DNA of 64,000 nt from Christensenellaceae bacterium (GCA_031259085.1 JAIRMA010000061.1:1-64000); one strand, 5' to 3'; positions 54,073 to 63,931 are shown, numbered from the stretch's first letter. Translations and numbers: made by a program. The notes: generated from the sequence alone by a model not told the origin.

Positions 54073-56679
54073 ATGAATTTCATTTTCCAAAAAATATCGA
54101 ATGTGGCAACAGATGTTCGTGCGCATTGGAGAAGACCAGCTCCTAAGAATCATATACCATACCGTGAGATGGCAAATTATTCTATCGCAGGTCTTGGATA
54201 TAACTTTATAGGCTTACTCACAACATATTTAGGCCTCGCCGCTACTAATACTTTTATAGGGTCAGTCATTGGAATTAGACCAGTTGATATTTATTATATG
54301 AATATCGCTATGTCTATTGTTAGCTCCGTGTTTTCGTTAATAAGAGGCACTATAGTTGACAATACAAAAACTAGATGGGGCAAATTTAGACCATACATCC
54401 TTTTCTTTGGACTACCAGTAATGGTCATAGATATATTGTTTGTCTTTTTGCCTTTTGACAGGTATAGCTATACAGAGAAAATATTCTATATCTTGCTAGT
54501 GAGCGTAGGCCACGGTTTTTTAGCTCCATTCTTTACAGACACCTATGGCGATTTGAAATCCGTAATGTCACCAAACACGGAGGAGCGCACCATTTTAATT
54601 ACTGTGCAAACAATGATTATGTCATTTGCACCAACTCTTACCAACTTTTTCATACCACTCCTAATGTCAAAAATACCTGGCAATTACACAAATATTTATG
54701 CATACAGATGGATAATAGCGCCAGTCGCTGGCGTAGGGTTTTTCTTCACGCTCTTTGCGGCGTTTGGGACAAAGGAGCGCACAGTCCTACCTAAACAATA
54801 TAAGCCCAAGGTGCGTCTTATTAAGGGTATTGTTCAAATATATAAAAATAAGTATTTTTGGGTTCGTAATTTGCACGGTTGGCTTGGATTCTTAGAAGGT
54901 GCCTTTGGCGCTTTGTTTGGATGGATTTTTATCTATTATTTGCAAGACATGGTAATGATGGGCGTGGTCCAAACCATAAATGGTGTAGCGGGGGGGATTT
55001 GTATACTCATAACCCCATGGGTACTTAGGAAAATTGGAAACAGACGAATGCTACTAATGGTCAATGTCTTGAACGTTTTATTTGTATCATTGATGTCTCT
55101 CACATTTAAACTGCCAGCCCTCTATTTCACATTCAATTGGCTGAATACATTCTTACAAATGTTCTATATGGTAGGTGATCCTGTTATGCATTGTGAGGTT
55201 AAGGATTACCAACAATACTTGTCTGGTGAGCGGTTGGATTTTGTGTTTGGATCAGCTTTAATTATAGGGACACCTATAGGCATTTTTTCTGGGATGGTAA
55301 TACCACGCGTTTATGAGTCAATGGGGCTCACTACAAATTATGATGTGTTATATGACCCAGCCGTAAGGAATGCAATGTTTAGAGTTTTGTGTTACCTATC
55401 AATAATTGGCTCTATTTTGAATTTGCTACCATTATTCTTTTATGATTTAACAGCTATAAAACATCGTAATATCATTAAAGTGTTAAAACTTAGAGCACTT
55501 TTCGATGATTATATCTCAGAGGATGGAGTAATTCCAGCAGACGTGATCAAGCATAATGTTGAGCAGATAAATGAAGCCAATTTGTTGACTTCACTAGAAA
55601 AGCCAAATTTAAAAGAGATAAGGAGTAATATTCTGCGGTCTGTTAAGGCCAAGGGCTCAAATTCAACTGAAAAGAAGCAGCGCTGGAAAGCAATAATACA
55701 CGCATATAGTGATTTAACTAAGGCTAAGGATCTATATGATGAAATCGATACAGCAAATATTGTCTTAAACGAATTAAACAAATTTTCGACTAAAGAATTC
55801 ATTGTTAAGGCAGAATTAGCAACTGAGACTGTTAGTTTAACTTTCGATGATGTATTAAAACTAAATGATGACCTCTTAATTGAGGCTAAAAATATTACAC
55901 GTCCAAACCGAAAGGAGTTAATTAATCAAGCTAAAAAAATTCATTTTAACGAAAGTAATCTAAAAGAAATACTAAAAGAGGTTGAGAAAAAATACAAAGA
56001 AGATGTGATGCTCAGACGATTTAAGATTAATAGGGCTCGGGGTCTCTTGAAAATGCGCGATCTTTCTATAAAATATTATCCAGACGGATTGGTCGTACCA
56101 GACCCACAAGTCTACAAGAGCGCACAAGAAATGCCTGCTACTAATAACAAGGAGCGAAAACTTAAATTTAATGCGCTAAAGGCTGCTGAAAAAACAATAA
56201 ATCTATATCACAGAGTAGCAGAGGTTTATATAGATGCACAGCGTTTACTCAATTTGAAACGAGCGTATCTGTCATATTCTGAAATTGCTACGCGCTATGA
56301 TGTGGCTTGTCTTGAAGTCGCAGAAAATGAAAGGATTCGTGTTGAGAAAGAATTGGAAGCTAAGCTTGAGAAAAAAGCAGAGCTCGACCGAATTAGAGCT
56401 GAAAAATTCGCACAGCTGTCACCTAAGCGGCAGGAATCAGTCCTAGCTAAACGCGCTAAACGCGCGGAGAAAGAGCGGCTAAAAGCTCTTGAAAAACAGA
56501 AACGTTTAGATGAGCAGGATAAAAAGGATGATCCTCACAAAGAAGAAACTGACTTACCTCTTGATAATTCAATTGATGATAATGCAAATATAATTGAACC
56601 AGTGACCTTGCCTGTTGATCTAGAGAGCACAGAGTCTAACATAAAAGAAATTGAAGAGTCAAATGAGGAGGAAGATTAA
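54073..56679 (+). CDS. GPH-family transporter with a long charged cytoplasmic tail
   Basis: The first 460 residues form a 12-TM transporter of the glycoside-pentoside-hexuronide:cation family, with IVDNTKTRWGKFRPYILFFGLP as its family signature. The usual length of such proteins is 450-500. Here a further 400 residues follow, highly charged and probably cytoplasmic. Residues about 737-825 are Lys/Glu/Arg-rich and predicted to form a long helix or coiled coil, and the last 45 are acidic. No known domain is recognised in the tail. The next gene starts directly after the stop, and its ribosome binding site is inside this gene, so the two are coupled. The substrate is unknown. Confidence 0.88.
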   Translation: MNFIFQKISNVATDVRAHWRRPAPKNHIPYREMANYSIAGLGYNFIGLLTTYLGLAATNTFIGSVIGIRPVDIYYMNIAMSIVSSVFSLIRGTIVDNTKTRWGKFRPYILFFGLPVMVIDILFVFLPFDRYSYTEKIFYILLVSVGHGFLAPFFTDTYGDLKSVMSPNTEERTILITVQTMIMSFAPTLTNFFIPLLMSKIPGNYTNIYAYRWIIAPVAGVGFFFTLFAAFGTKERTVLPKQYKPKVRLIKGIVQIYKNKYFWVRNLHGWLGFLEGAFGALFGWIFIYYLQDMVMMGVVQTINGVAGGICILITPWVLRKIGNRRMLLMVNVLNVLFVSLMSLTFKLPALYFTFNWLNTFLQMFYMVGDPVMHCEVKDYQQYLSGERLDFVFGSALIIGTPIGIFSGMVIPRVYESMGLTTNYDVLYDPAVRNAMFRVLCYLSIIGSILNLLPLFFYDLTAIKHRNIIKVLKLRALFDDYISEDGVIPADVIKHNVEQINEANLLTSLEKPNLKEIRSNILRSVKAKGSNSTEKKQRWKAIIHAYSDLTKAKDLYDEIDTANIVLNELNKFSTKEFIVKAELATETVSLTFDDVLKLNDDLLIEAKNITRPNRKELINQAKKIHFNESNLKEILKEVEKKYKEDVMLRRFKINRARGLLKMRDLSIKYYPDGLVVPDPQVYKSAQEMPATNNKERKLKFNALKAAEKTINLYHRVAEVYIDAQRLLNLKRAYLSYSEIATRYDVACLEVAENERIRVEKELEAKLEKKAELDRIRAEKFAQLSPKRQESVLAKRAKRAEKERLKALEKQKRLDEQDKKDDPHKEETDLPLDNSIDDNANIIEPVTLPVDLESTESNIKEIEESNEEED

Positions 56680-57567
56680 ATGAAGAAATTAACAGTAGCT
56701 AGTGTGCTTTTAATTATTACAGTAATTATTACAGTTAATTTAACATCATGTAGTGTTGTAATTTCTACTGAAGAAGGGTTACAAGCATTTGATGAGGCTT
56801 TGAAAAATTCTCTAAACGCTGAGCTTTATTATATTAAAGAAAAAATAAACGATGACGGGACTGACCTAGACTATCCTAAGAAGTTCGCTGAAATATTTGT
56901 AAACGTTTATGGTGAATATAAAGAAGTAGGAAATGATACAGATATTTATGCTCCTACAAAGGATGAAAATGGGAAAATTAAGGATTTTACTATTTTTATA
57001 AAAGAGACACTCGGTGAAGGTAGCGATAATGCTATGCAAAAACGCGTGCATGTGGGGAAGTCTAATTCTTCAAAAAAGGGAGAAACCTTAGATTATATCT
57101 TTAGAGAGATAATAAAGACCTCAGGTAAGGATATGGATTATTCTTTAGACCCAATGAGTGCATATGACTACTTTGAAAGTTCTGAATTTCAAGAAAACTA
57201 TGCACTATCTAATTTCTTTACCGAATTATTGAGAATAAAACACTCAGATATGTTTTTTCTAGAAAAAAATGGTGCAATTAAGAATGGGGTTGGTGTTGCC
57301 TTGAAATTCAAAATTTCCGATTCTTATTTAACTGAATACAGGCAGGAATTTGGCAAAGTATCAAGGTTTAGTGGTAGTAAGTATATAAGCGTTGAGATCA
57401 TAAACGAAAAAATCTCACAAATAATTGTATTCCGTGATAGCAAACTCTCAAACACGGATGTGAATATTGAGGCCGAGCCATATAGTTTAAGCATCACTTA
57501 TTTAGGCCCAATAATTAACATGCCAAAATATGACAAGTCAGATTGGTACAATGATTCTCTAGCTTAA
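56680..57567 (+). CDS. lipoprotein of unknown function
   Basis: This 295-residue protein starts immediately after the transporter stop, with GGAGG overlapping the transporter's last codons. The signal peptide ends in lipobox LTSC (Cys24). The mature part is mixed alpha/beta and charged, and I recognise no domain. Because it is co-transcribed with a membrane transporter, it may be an associated envelope factor; that is context only. Confidence 0.85.
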   Translation: MKKLTVASVLLIITVIITVNLTSCSVVISTEEGLQAFDEALKNSLNAELYYIKEKINDDGTDLDYPKKFAEIFVNVYGEYKEVGNDTDIYAPTKDENGKIKDFTIFIKETLGEGSDNAMQKRVHVGKSNSSKKGETLDYIFREIIKTSGKDMDYSLDPMSAYDYFESSEFQENYALSNFFTELLRIKHSDMFFLEKNGAIKNGVGVALKFKISDSYLTEYRQEFGKVSRFSGSKYISVEIINEKISQIIVFRDSKLSNTDVNIEAEPYSLSITYLGPIINMPKYDKSDWYNDSLA

Positions 57568-57624
57568 AAATTCAAATCCGCCCTACAGCTTGGATGTGAA
57601 ATCGATTCTTTGCAATAAACTAAT

Positions 57625-57654
57625 TTGACATAACAACTAATTTTATTCTATACT
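57625..57654 (+). promoter_or_regulatory. promoter of rplI
   Basis: A perfect TTGACA (57625-57630) is followed after 18 bases by TATACT (57649-57654). The leader before rplI is about 165 bases, and no riboswitch is recognised in it. Confidence 0.65.
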
Positions 57655-57826
57655 TAGATAGTAATTATTTGCAATGCAAATTGGATCGACTTTAAAAAAA
57701 AGATTTCATTCAATTCATATAGCCGTAATATTCAAAATTGAAATTCTTTATATAACAATGTTTGTTATTACTGTTATTCAAGATGCTTTTTATGTAGTGA
57801 ATCTATCAAACTAAATGGAGATTAGT

Positions 57827-58273
57827 ATGAAAGTTATATTATCAAGCGACATTCAGGGACATGGAAAACGTGGGGATATAGTAGAAGTTAATGAGGGCTA
57901 TGCCCGCAATTATTTATTACCTAAAAAACTTGCGATAGAAGCTACCAAATCTATTATAAATGAATATACACAAAAACTTGATCGCGAAAAGCGTTTGATT
58001 AAGGAAGAGAAGGAAAATGCTGTGGAGTTGGGCAAAGCATTAGAGGCTAATTGTCTAACAATTAAAGTAAAATGTGGCGATGGCAAATTATATGGTAGTG
58101 TAACTACCCAAGATATCTCTAACGCATTAAAAGAATTAGGCTTTGATATAGATAAGAGAAAGATTAGTATTAAAGACACAATAAAAGCCACTGGAATGTA
58201 TATCGCTGAAATTAAAATTCATAAGGATGTCAGTGTTAAAATCAAATTGGACATCATCCCTGATAAAGGTTAA
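57827..58273 (+). CDS. rplI: 50S ribosomal protein L9
   Basis: L9 binds 23S rRNA near the L1 stalk and supports reading-frame fidelity. The start at 57827 gives 148 residues, the family length, with GGAG eight bases upstream. The in-frame ATG at 57815 overlaps that site. The N-terminal domain MKVILSSDIQGHGKRGDIVEVNEGYARNYLLPKKLAIEAT is clear. A long connecting helix and the C-terminal domain (GDGKLYGSVTTQDI) follow. It lies apart from its usual neighbours rpsF, ssb, rpsR and dnaB. Confidence 0.97.
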   Translation: MKVILSSDIQGHGKRGDIVEVNEGYARNYLLPKKLAIEATKSIINEYTQKLDREKRLIKEEKENAVELGKALEANCLTIKVKCGDGKLYGSVTTQDISNALKELGFDIDKRKISIKDTIKATGMYIAEIKIHKDVSVKIKLDIIPDKG

Positions 58274-58368
58274 CTCTAGATACTAGTGATCATATTTACT
58301 AGTGTTATACTTTAATATAGTATTTATTCATCTGATTAAAATTAGGCATTTTGTGAATACTTAGCTAT

Positions 58369-58854
58369 ATGAGCTTTAAGTATTCATTAATTCCTGTTAT
58401 CATGTGTATTGGGTCGACTAGCTTGATTGGAGACTCCTTAGGCCCGCTTGTTGGAGATATTTTAAGAGAACATTATAATATTAATGCCTATGTCTATGGA
58501 AGTTTAAAAAGACCTATTAATGGAAATAATTATTTTAGTTATTTAAACTTCATTAATCGAATACACCCTAATACTCTTATAATAGCTGTTGATGCTTGTG
58601 TAGGGCTCGACTCTGATATTGGTAAAATAAAGTTTTCTAGGAACGGCGTTAGAGCAGGCGCTGCCATAAAAAAAAGCTTAGGAAACGTAGGAGACATTGG
58701 CATACTTGGCATCGTAGCAAAAAAGGGAGAAAACAACGCACAGGCTTTAGCAACAGCACCTATAGACTTAATTAGAAAGACAGCAATTTCTGTTGCTGAT
58801 TGTGTCTTTAAATTAACAAAAGCGTGGGATATTCTGTTGAAATCAGTGCTTTAA
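58369..58854 (+). CDS. yyaC: YyaC family protein (DUF1256, sporulation)
   Basis: The 161 residues contain the family pattern MCIGSTSLIGDSLGPLVGDIL near the start, IIAVDACVG in the middle, and GDIGILGIVAKKG later. YyaC relatives are found in spore formers and are structurally related to the Gpr/HybD protease fold. The Asp residues of GDSLGP and VDAC are kept. There is no ribosome binding site, and an AATACT -10-like box lies eight bases upstream, so a leaderless message is possible. It ends one base before the stop of the convergent DUF2804 gene. Confidence 0.88.
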   Translation: MSFKYSLIPVIMCIGSTSLIGDSLGPLVGDILREHYNINAYVYGSLKRPINGNNYFSYLNFINRIHPNTLIIAVDACVGLDSDIGKIKFSRNGVRAGAAIKKSLGNVGDIGILGIVAKKGENNAQALATAPIDLIRKTAISVADCVFKLTKAWDILLKSVL

Positions 58855-58855
58855 A

Positions 58856-59896
58856 TCACCACTTGTTATGAACCTTTTCTGTAAAACCTAGTAATCCATC
58901 TATGCTAATTTTTGTATTATCATCTAATATTACATGCCCATAGAATTTACCGAATACTTGATGCGATACCATTGCTAAAACTCCTATGTCAATAGGCCCC
59001 ACCTTATCATATACAGGTTCCATTGTTAATTCAACACGATTATCTGAGGATGAAATTATCCACGTCTTTAAGAATTCATCCGCTCCGTTGCTATCTACAG
59101 GTATTTTAAACTCAACGTCCTCAGTTTTATGTCCTATCCCGTTAACAAATATCATATTTTCTGATGCAGCGGTTGTATTACCAAATCCACAACCCAAATT
59201 CCAGGCAATGACATCCCCGTTGGGAAGTTTAGCGCTTAAACTAGACCAAAACCAAGTGCTTTCATATGGCCAAACTCCACGGCCCCAATCCAGAGTCCCA
59301 TAAGAATCTTTTGACTCAATTACTATTTTTTTGTCCCCTATCATTACAATGCCAGAAGCCTTCATTGCATTGATTTTTTGATTGTAATAAAAATATCCAG
59401 GCTTATCAAACGGAGTAGCTATTACCATTGAGTCTCTAGGAAAGTCTGTTAATTTAATATGAAATGCAAGCTCTTCTTTTTTTTTGCCAAACTTAGGAAA
59501 TCTTCCCTCTAAGGTTCGCACATTCCCATCGTTTGCAAAGACCATCTCTGTAGAACCACTTTTATACGACAAACTGCCCCTTAAACTTGATTGAGGGAGT
59601 TTTAATTTGCCCATTGGGAATGTTTTTATACTAGAGGCCTTGATGCCTTCCTTTTTTTCCAGGTCAACAATTGAAAAACTAGCTACAGCTATGTATCCAC
59701 AGTCTGAAATGGTGAGATCTATTGAATCATGATCATTTGTTATTATATAGTAATCCCATTCCTTTATTCTGATTTTAGGTGCAGTTATATCATTTCTTGA
59801 ATAGGTCCATACGGGCTTCTTTGCAAATCCAGGTTCTTTTATGTTACCATTCTCTAGTAGTTTTTGAGGTGTAGTCACCTCATGCATTATCCTCAT
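58856..59896 (-). CDS. DUF2804 family protein
   Basis: This 346-residue cytoplasmic protein matches the DUF2804 family over its whole length. Recognisable parts are the N-terminal GFAKKPVWTYSRND, the middle HIKLTDFPRDSMVIATPFDKPGYFYYNQKINAM, and the LDWGRGVWPYESTWFWSS segment with several Trp. Biochemical function is not known. AGGAGG lies ten bases before the ATG. It is followed upstream on the same strand by a ketopantoate-reductase-like gene with 37 bases between, so the two may form an operon. Confidence 0.9.
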   Translation of the reverse strand: MRIMHEVTTPQKLLENGNIKEPGFAKKPVWTYSRNDITAPKIRIKEWDYYIITNDHDSIDLTISDCGYIAVASFSIVDLEKKEGIKASSIKTFPMGKLKLPQSSLRGSLSYKSGSTEMVFANDGNVRTLEGRFPKFGKKKEELAFHIKLTDFPRDSMVIATPFDKPGYFYYNQKINAMKASGIVMIGDKKIVIESKDSYGTLDWGRGVWPYESTWFWSSLSAKLPNGDVIAWNLGCGFGNTTAASENMIFVNGIGHKTEDVEFKIPVDSNGADEFLKTWIISSSDNRVELTMEPVYDKVGPIDIGVLAMVSHQVFGKFYGHVILDDNTKISIDGLLGFTEKVHNKW

Positions 59897-59933
59897 ATCT
59901 ACATAGCCTCCTTTGATAAGTAGTCTATTATAA

Positions 59934-60953
59934 TTATTCTACAATGTCTTTGAAAAACTTAAGATTTTGTGGCGTTGGCTCAAGCTCACCGTTCTCAATC
60001 CTTTTTACTATTTCAACAACCTTTTCATTGTATGGAACTTCTAGTGATACTGCTTTTGCTAGATCACAGATCCGTCCGTTAATAGCATTGATTTCGCAAG
60101 GTTTTTTCTTAATCAAATCTTGTAGCATGCTAGCTGTAATTGATCGATGTTTTTTTATCGCAATTGGAATTAACATAAACCCTATCTTCTGTTTGAATTT
60201 AGATGAATAATCTAATAACTTAACAACATCCTTCCCCTGAATCTTAGCGAACTTGACATTGTTAGCATGACCTACTTTTATGCACTCTTTTATGATTTTT
60301 TGTGCATATAGCCTGCTGACCTTATCATCGACAATCTCGCCAAAATTTCGCCCTGTCACAGCAGACAATCCAGAAAATGCACAGTTAATTAAAAGCTTAG
60401 TATATCTTGCTCCGATAAAATTCTTGTCGATCTCAACTGGACCCATTGTCTCGAGAAGTTTTTTTACTAATTGTACGTGCCGCTCTGGTACACTACCTAT
60501 GCTCCCCAAAGAAAAAGTGCAAGCCTCCAATTCAGAAGTTAGTTTGGAAACGCCAGGCTCTATCAATTCAGCACCCCACGCAATAGCGCATCCCATTGTC
60601 TTATCAAGACCCACTACTTTTGCGACATCATACTCAGGTAATCCGTTTTGGATTGTACAAACTACCCCATCCTTTTCTAGATAATTCGACAGTTTTATTA
60701 TTGTGTCATCGTTGTTTATTACCTTTGTGGTTAAAAATATCACATCGTACTTACCCACTATTTCGTCTATGGTTTTTGCATTTACTTTGACTTCTAAATT
60801 TACTTTGCCTATAATGCGTGCACCTTTTTCCCTTAAACACTCAACATGTGCCCTGTTTCTATTGATCAAATCAACAGCAAATCCTGCGCGTGTCATAAAT
60901 GCTCCTAACACTGTCCCTAGTGATCCTGCCCCATAAATGGCTATTTTTATCAT
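59934..60953 (-). CDS. ketopantoate reductase-like (ApbA/PanE family) protein
   Basis: The protein (339 residues) has the PanE fold signature: an N-terminal nucleotide motif IAIYGAGSLGTVLGAF, the segment DVIFLTTKVIN, TIQNGL, and the catalytic-domain stretch KLLINCAFSGLSAVTG. PanE reduces ketopantoate to pantoate with NADPH in coenzyme A synthesis. No panB or panC is in the window, and many relatives act on other 2-ketoacids, so the substrate is uncertain. The start has GGAGGG just upstream. It is probably transcribed before the DUF2804 gene. Confidence 0.88.
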   Translation of the reverse strand: MIKIAIYGAGSLGTVLGAFMTRAGFAVDLINRNRAHVECLREKGARIIGKVNLEVKVNAKTIDEIVGKYDVIFLTTKVINNDDTIIKLSNYLEKDGVVCTIQNGLPEYDVAKVVGLDKTMGCAIAWGAELIEPGVSKLTSELEACTFSLGSIGSVPERHVQLVKKLLETMGPVEIDKNFIGARYTKLLINCAFSGLSAVTGRNFGEIVDDKVSRLYAQKIIKECIKVGHANNVKFAKIQGKDVVKLLDYSSKFKQKIGFMLIPIAIKKHRSITASMLQDLIKKKPCEINAINGRICDLAKAVSLEVPYNEKVVEIVKRIENGELEPTPQNLKFFKDIVE

Positions 60954-61311
60954 GAGCCCTCCAAATTTCTTTTGAAATCGATGTTGATAATTTATTTTTA
61001 AGAAAACTATATTCTTAACAAATATATCAACTTTTGAATTATTTTAGCAATCAAAAATATTTTTTAAATAGTATAGTAGTTTTCTATACAAATTATATCA
61101 TCAATAATGATTAGAGTCAATATCTCTTGCATTATTAAATTTATTGTTTTTTTAAGATAATCATATTGATTTTTGCTAAATATATTAATTTTCAGATCGC
61201 CATTTCAAAAGTCGTGCAGTTTGTTTGAAATTGGACTAATTTTAGTCTCATACAAGGCACTTTAATGTGTATATATCGTCTAAATAACAATTAAATTCAA
61301 AAAGTAATAAC
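60954..61311. other. AT-rich divergent intergenic region
   Basis: The spacer between the minus-strand PanE-like gene and ftsA holds no gene. I see only a weak 6-bp inverted repeat, GTATAG/CTATAC, near 61072-61089. Confidence 0.5.
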
Positions 61312-61341
61312 TTGACAACTTTAGATTAAATAATATATACT
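61312..61341 (+). promoter_or_regulatory. promoter of ftsA-ftsZ
   Basis: TTGACA (61312-61317) is followed after 18 bases by TATACT (61336-61341). It lies 45 bases before the ftsA ATG. Confidence 0.75.
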
Positions 61342-61386
61342 ATATTCACTACAGATTTGTAGGTGCGAACATCTCGAGGAACTACT

Positions 61387-62541
61387 ATGAAATCTAGGCG
61401 ATTGGCGGTTTTGGATATCGGATCCGATGTGATTACCCTAATTGTACAGGACAACAAAAATACTAACATTCTATACAAAGGGAGCAAAACCTATGCTGGA
61501 TTTGGCCAGGGTTGGTTCTTTGATGAGGAAGGCTTGTTCAATGCTATTCGTTCATTAACCAGAGAGTGCCGCATTATAGCAGGTGCCCCTGAATATATTC
61601 TTGTAGGAGTGCCTGGTGAATTTTCTACAGTTGTTTGTAAATATGTATCTACCTCATTTTATACTAAACGCATGATTACACCAGATGATGCTGAAGCATT
61701 ACTTGCACGCGGTGATACATACAAAAAACATACTGCATTCCAATCTATATGCTATTTCCCAATCAATTACATTTTAGATAATGGCGAGGAAACAATGTAT
61801 CCTATAGGTAAAAATTCGGAATCTATAGGTGCCAATGTTTCGTATATTTTAGCCGATCGCCGTTTTATTACATTTTTCGATGCGATTGCCAATGTTCTTG
61901 ATATGAGGTTTGAATTCACTTCAAGTGTGACATCTGAGGTTTTGCATATAATACCTCCTGATATTAGAGATGAAGGTGTGATCTTGCTAGACATAGGCTA
62001 TATCTCATCTGTAGTGGCCTTTGCTAAAGGCGACGGGATTATACATATGGCTACTTTCTCATTGGGATTAGGACACATAGCAGGATATTTATGGAATTAT
62101 ATTGATATGCCATTTAACCACGCGCTTGCACTCTCACACAAAATAAATCTGAATCTTTGTTCAAACGATGAGGATACTTATTCTATAACTATAGACAATA
62201 AATCCTATGTATATAAAATAAAAACCGTAAACGAGATAGCTTCTTTTGCTATGAGTCTGATTACTAACACTCTAAAGAATGTGTTGAACGCTAGAGCAGA
62301 AATTCCAGCATATACCCCAATACTTTTAACGGGATCTGGGCTATCTGAAACCATCGGTGCTAAGGAATTCATTGCTAATGAGACATCTAGGCGTGTGACT
62401 ATTATACGCCCCGCATCAATTCAGTTTGACAAGCCCTCACAATCATCAATGGTCGGCTTAATGCGCGAGCAAAAACGCATATATAAAAAACAAAAATCAT
62501 TTATCAAGAGATTTTTTCAGTCTTTTTGGAGGAATAAATAA
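61387..62541 (+). CDS. ftsA: divergent FtsA, membrane tether of the Z ring
   Basis: FtsA is an actin-like ATPase that anchors FtsZ to the membrane at the division site. The start at 61387 has GAGGA six bases upstream. The 384 residues include the N-terminal strand LAVLDIGSD, a region like the 1C subdomain, and a C-terminal amphipathic helix FIKRFFQSFWRNK matching the membrane-targeting tail. The second phosphate motif, usually DIGGGTTD, reads DIGYISSV, so nucleotide binding may differ. The ATG of ftsZ overlaps its stop, as expected for partners. Confidence 0.85.
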   Translation: MKSRRLAVLDIGSDVITLIVQDNKNTNILYKGSKTYAGFGQGWFFDEEGLFNAIRSLTRECRIIAGAPEYILVGVPGEFSTVVCKYVSTSFYTKRMITPDDAEALLARGDTYKKHTAFQSICYFPINYILDNGEETMYPIGKNSESIGANVSYILADRRFITFFDAIANVLDMRFEFTSSVTSEVLHIIPPDIRDEGVILLDIGYISSVVAFAKGDGIIHMATFSLGLGHIAGYLWNYIDMPFNHALALSHKINLNLCSNDEDTYSITIDNKSYVYKIKTVNEIASFAMSLITNTLKNVLNARAEIPAYTPILLTGSGLSETIGAKEFIANETSRRVTIIRPASIQFDKPSQSSMVGLMREQKRIYKKQKSFIKRFFQSFWRNK

Positions 62542-63824
62542 TGCCAGTAGGTGTTGCTAATATTAAAGTAATCGGCGTAGGTGGTGCAGGCAATAATGCA
62601 GTTAACCGAATGATTCATGCTGATGTAGATATAAAGAATGCTACATTCATTGCTGCCAACACAGATATGCAAGCTCTATCTTTGTCTTTGGCCTCAATTA
62701 AAATTCAATTAGGTGCCACATTAACAATGGGCCTAGGAGCTGGCGCTGATCCTGAAGTAGGAAAAAGAGCCGCTGAAGAGAGTATTGATGAAATTCGAGA
62801 TAGCATTCGTGATGCTAACCTCTTATTCATAACAGCTGGAATGGGTGGGGGCACAGGCACTGGTGCGGCTCCGGTAATTGCAGAAGTTGCAAAAGACCTT
62901 GGGATTTTGACCATCGCTGTTGTGACAAAACCTCTAAATTTCGAGGGCAAGATACGCATGGAGAATGCCATTGCAGGAATAAACAAACTACGTGAATGCG
63001 TGGATACTCTTTTAGTAGTACCAAATGAAAAAGTTAGTGCGTTCGTTGCAGAACATACTTCTCTTTTAAAAGCATTCCATATTGCTGACGATATTCTAAG
63101 ACAGGGTATAAAAGGCATCTCAGATATTATATCAACCCCTGCACTCATTAACCTTGATTTTGCTGACATACGAACTATCATGAAAAACAAGGGGAACGCA
63201 CATATTGGCACTGGCCGTGGTAAGGGTGATAATAGAACGTTAGACGCAGTTAGACAAGCTGTACAAAGCCCATTACTTGAGACTAATATCCAAGGTGCAA
63301 CTGGCATAATTGTCTATGTGTCAGGTGGAGATTCATTGACACTTGAAGAAGTAAATGAAGCCGTTGGTCTAGTTCGCGAAGTGGTAGATGAATCAGCAAA
63401 CATAATTTGGGGAGTAGGTATCGATTCTGGATTAGAAAACGATGTGGCTGTTACCATTATAGCAACAGGCTTTGGAACTAAACCAGAAAGTCGGTTTATA
63501 ACAAAACCAATTTTCTCAGAACAACCCTCAAGACCACAATACAAGGAGAAAATGGATTTGTGGTATGGCGGGGTAGAATCCCAGCCTAGTGAGAGACCAC
63601 AAACACAACACCCGTCATCAACGCAAGTCCCAGTACAACCACAACCATTGCCACAACAAATTCAACAGCCTCAATTTGTCACTGCCCCACCAATGCCTAA
63701 TACCGGAGGGATACTCGAGAACGAAACTGAGAGTATTCAATCTTCAAGAGTGGAAGTCCAGTACAATTATGAGATCCCTGAATTTTTGAAACGCTTGCAA
63801 GAGGAGAAGAATCGTAATCGATAA
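62541..63824 (+). CDS. ftsZ: cell division protein FtsZ
   Basis: FtsZ is the tubulin-like GTPase that forms the division ring. The 427 residues contain the GTP-binding signature GGGTGTGAAP, the N-terminal IKVIGVGGAGNNAVNRM, the GTPase-domain segment ANTDMQAL, and the T7-loop region NLDFADIRTIM. A Pro/Gln-rich linker of about 90 residues follows. The C-terminal conserved peptide YEIPEFLKRLQ binds FtsA and other partners. GGAGG lies in the end of ftsA. A clear terminator follows after 81 bases. Confidence 0.98.
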   Translation: MPVGVANIKVIGVGGAGNNAVNRMIHADVDIKNATFIAANTDMQALSLSLASIKIQLGATLTMGLGAGADPEVGKRAAEESIDEIRDSIRDANLLFITAGMGGGTGTGAAPVIAEVAKDLGILTIAVVTKPLNFEGKIRMENAIAGINKLRECVDTLLVVPNEKVSAFVAEHTSLLKAFHIADDILRQGIKGISDIISTPALINLDFADIRTIMKNKGNAHIGTGRGKGDNRTLDAVRQAVQSPLLETNIQGATGIIVYVSGGDSLTLEEVNEAVGLVREVVDESANIIWGVGIDSGLENDVAVTIIATGFGTKPESRFITKPIFSEQPSRPQYKEKMDLWYGGVESQPSERPQTQHPSSTQVPVQPQPLPQQIQQPQFVTAPPMPNTGGILENETESIQSSRVEVQYNYEIPEFLKRLQEEKNRNR

Positions 63825-63905
63825 TACTTGCTGTCTTTTCTTTATATTTAAGGTGGATTTGATTATTCAATACTTTATTTTGATTTCCTCCTTTGTTGAT
63901 ATTTT

Positions 63906-63931
63906 AAACCCTCACTTCGTGAGGGTTTTTT
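63906..63931 (+). terminator. intrinsic terminator of ftsA-ftsZ
   Basis: The stem AACCCTCAC/GTGAGGGTT has a short TTC-type loop and is followed by six T. Nothing further is recognised up to the end of the window. Confidence 0.9.

Noticed and set aside
58274..58310. ACTAGT repeats after rplI as a terminator
   Set aside because: The 6-bp arms are AT-rich and no T run follows directly; too weak to call.
62705..63307. 200-codon antisense frame inside ftsZ
   Set aside because: It is the mirror of a strongly conserved gene and has no start signal; the codons follow the ftsZ frame.
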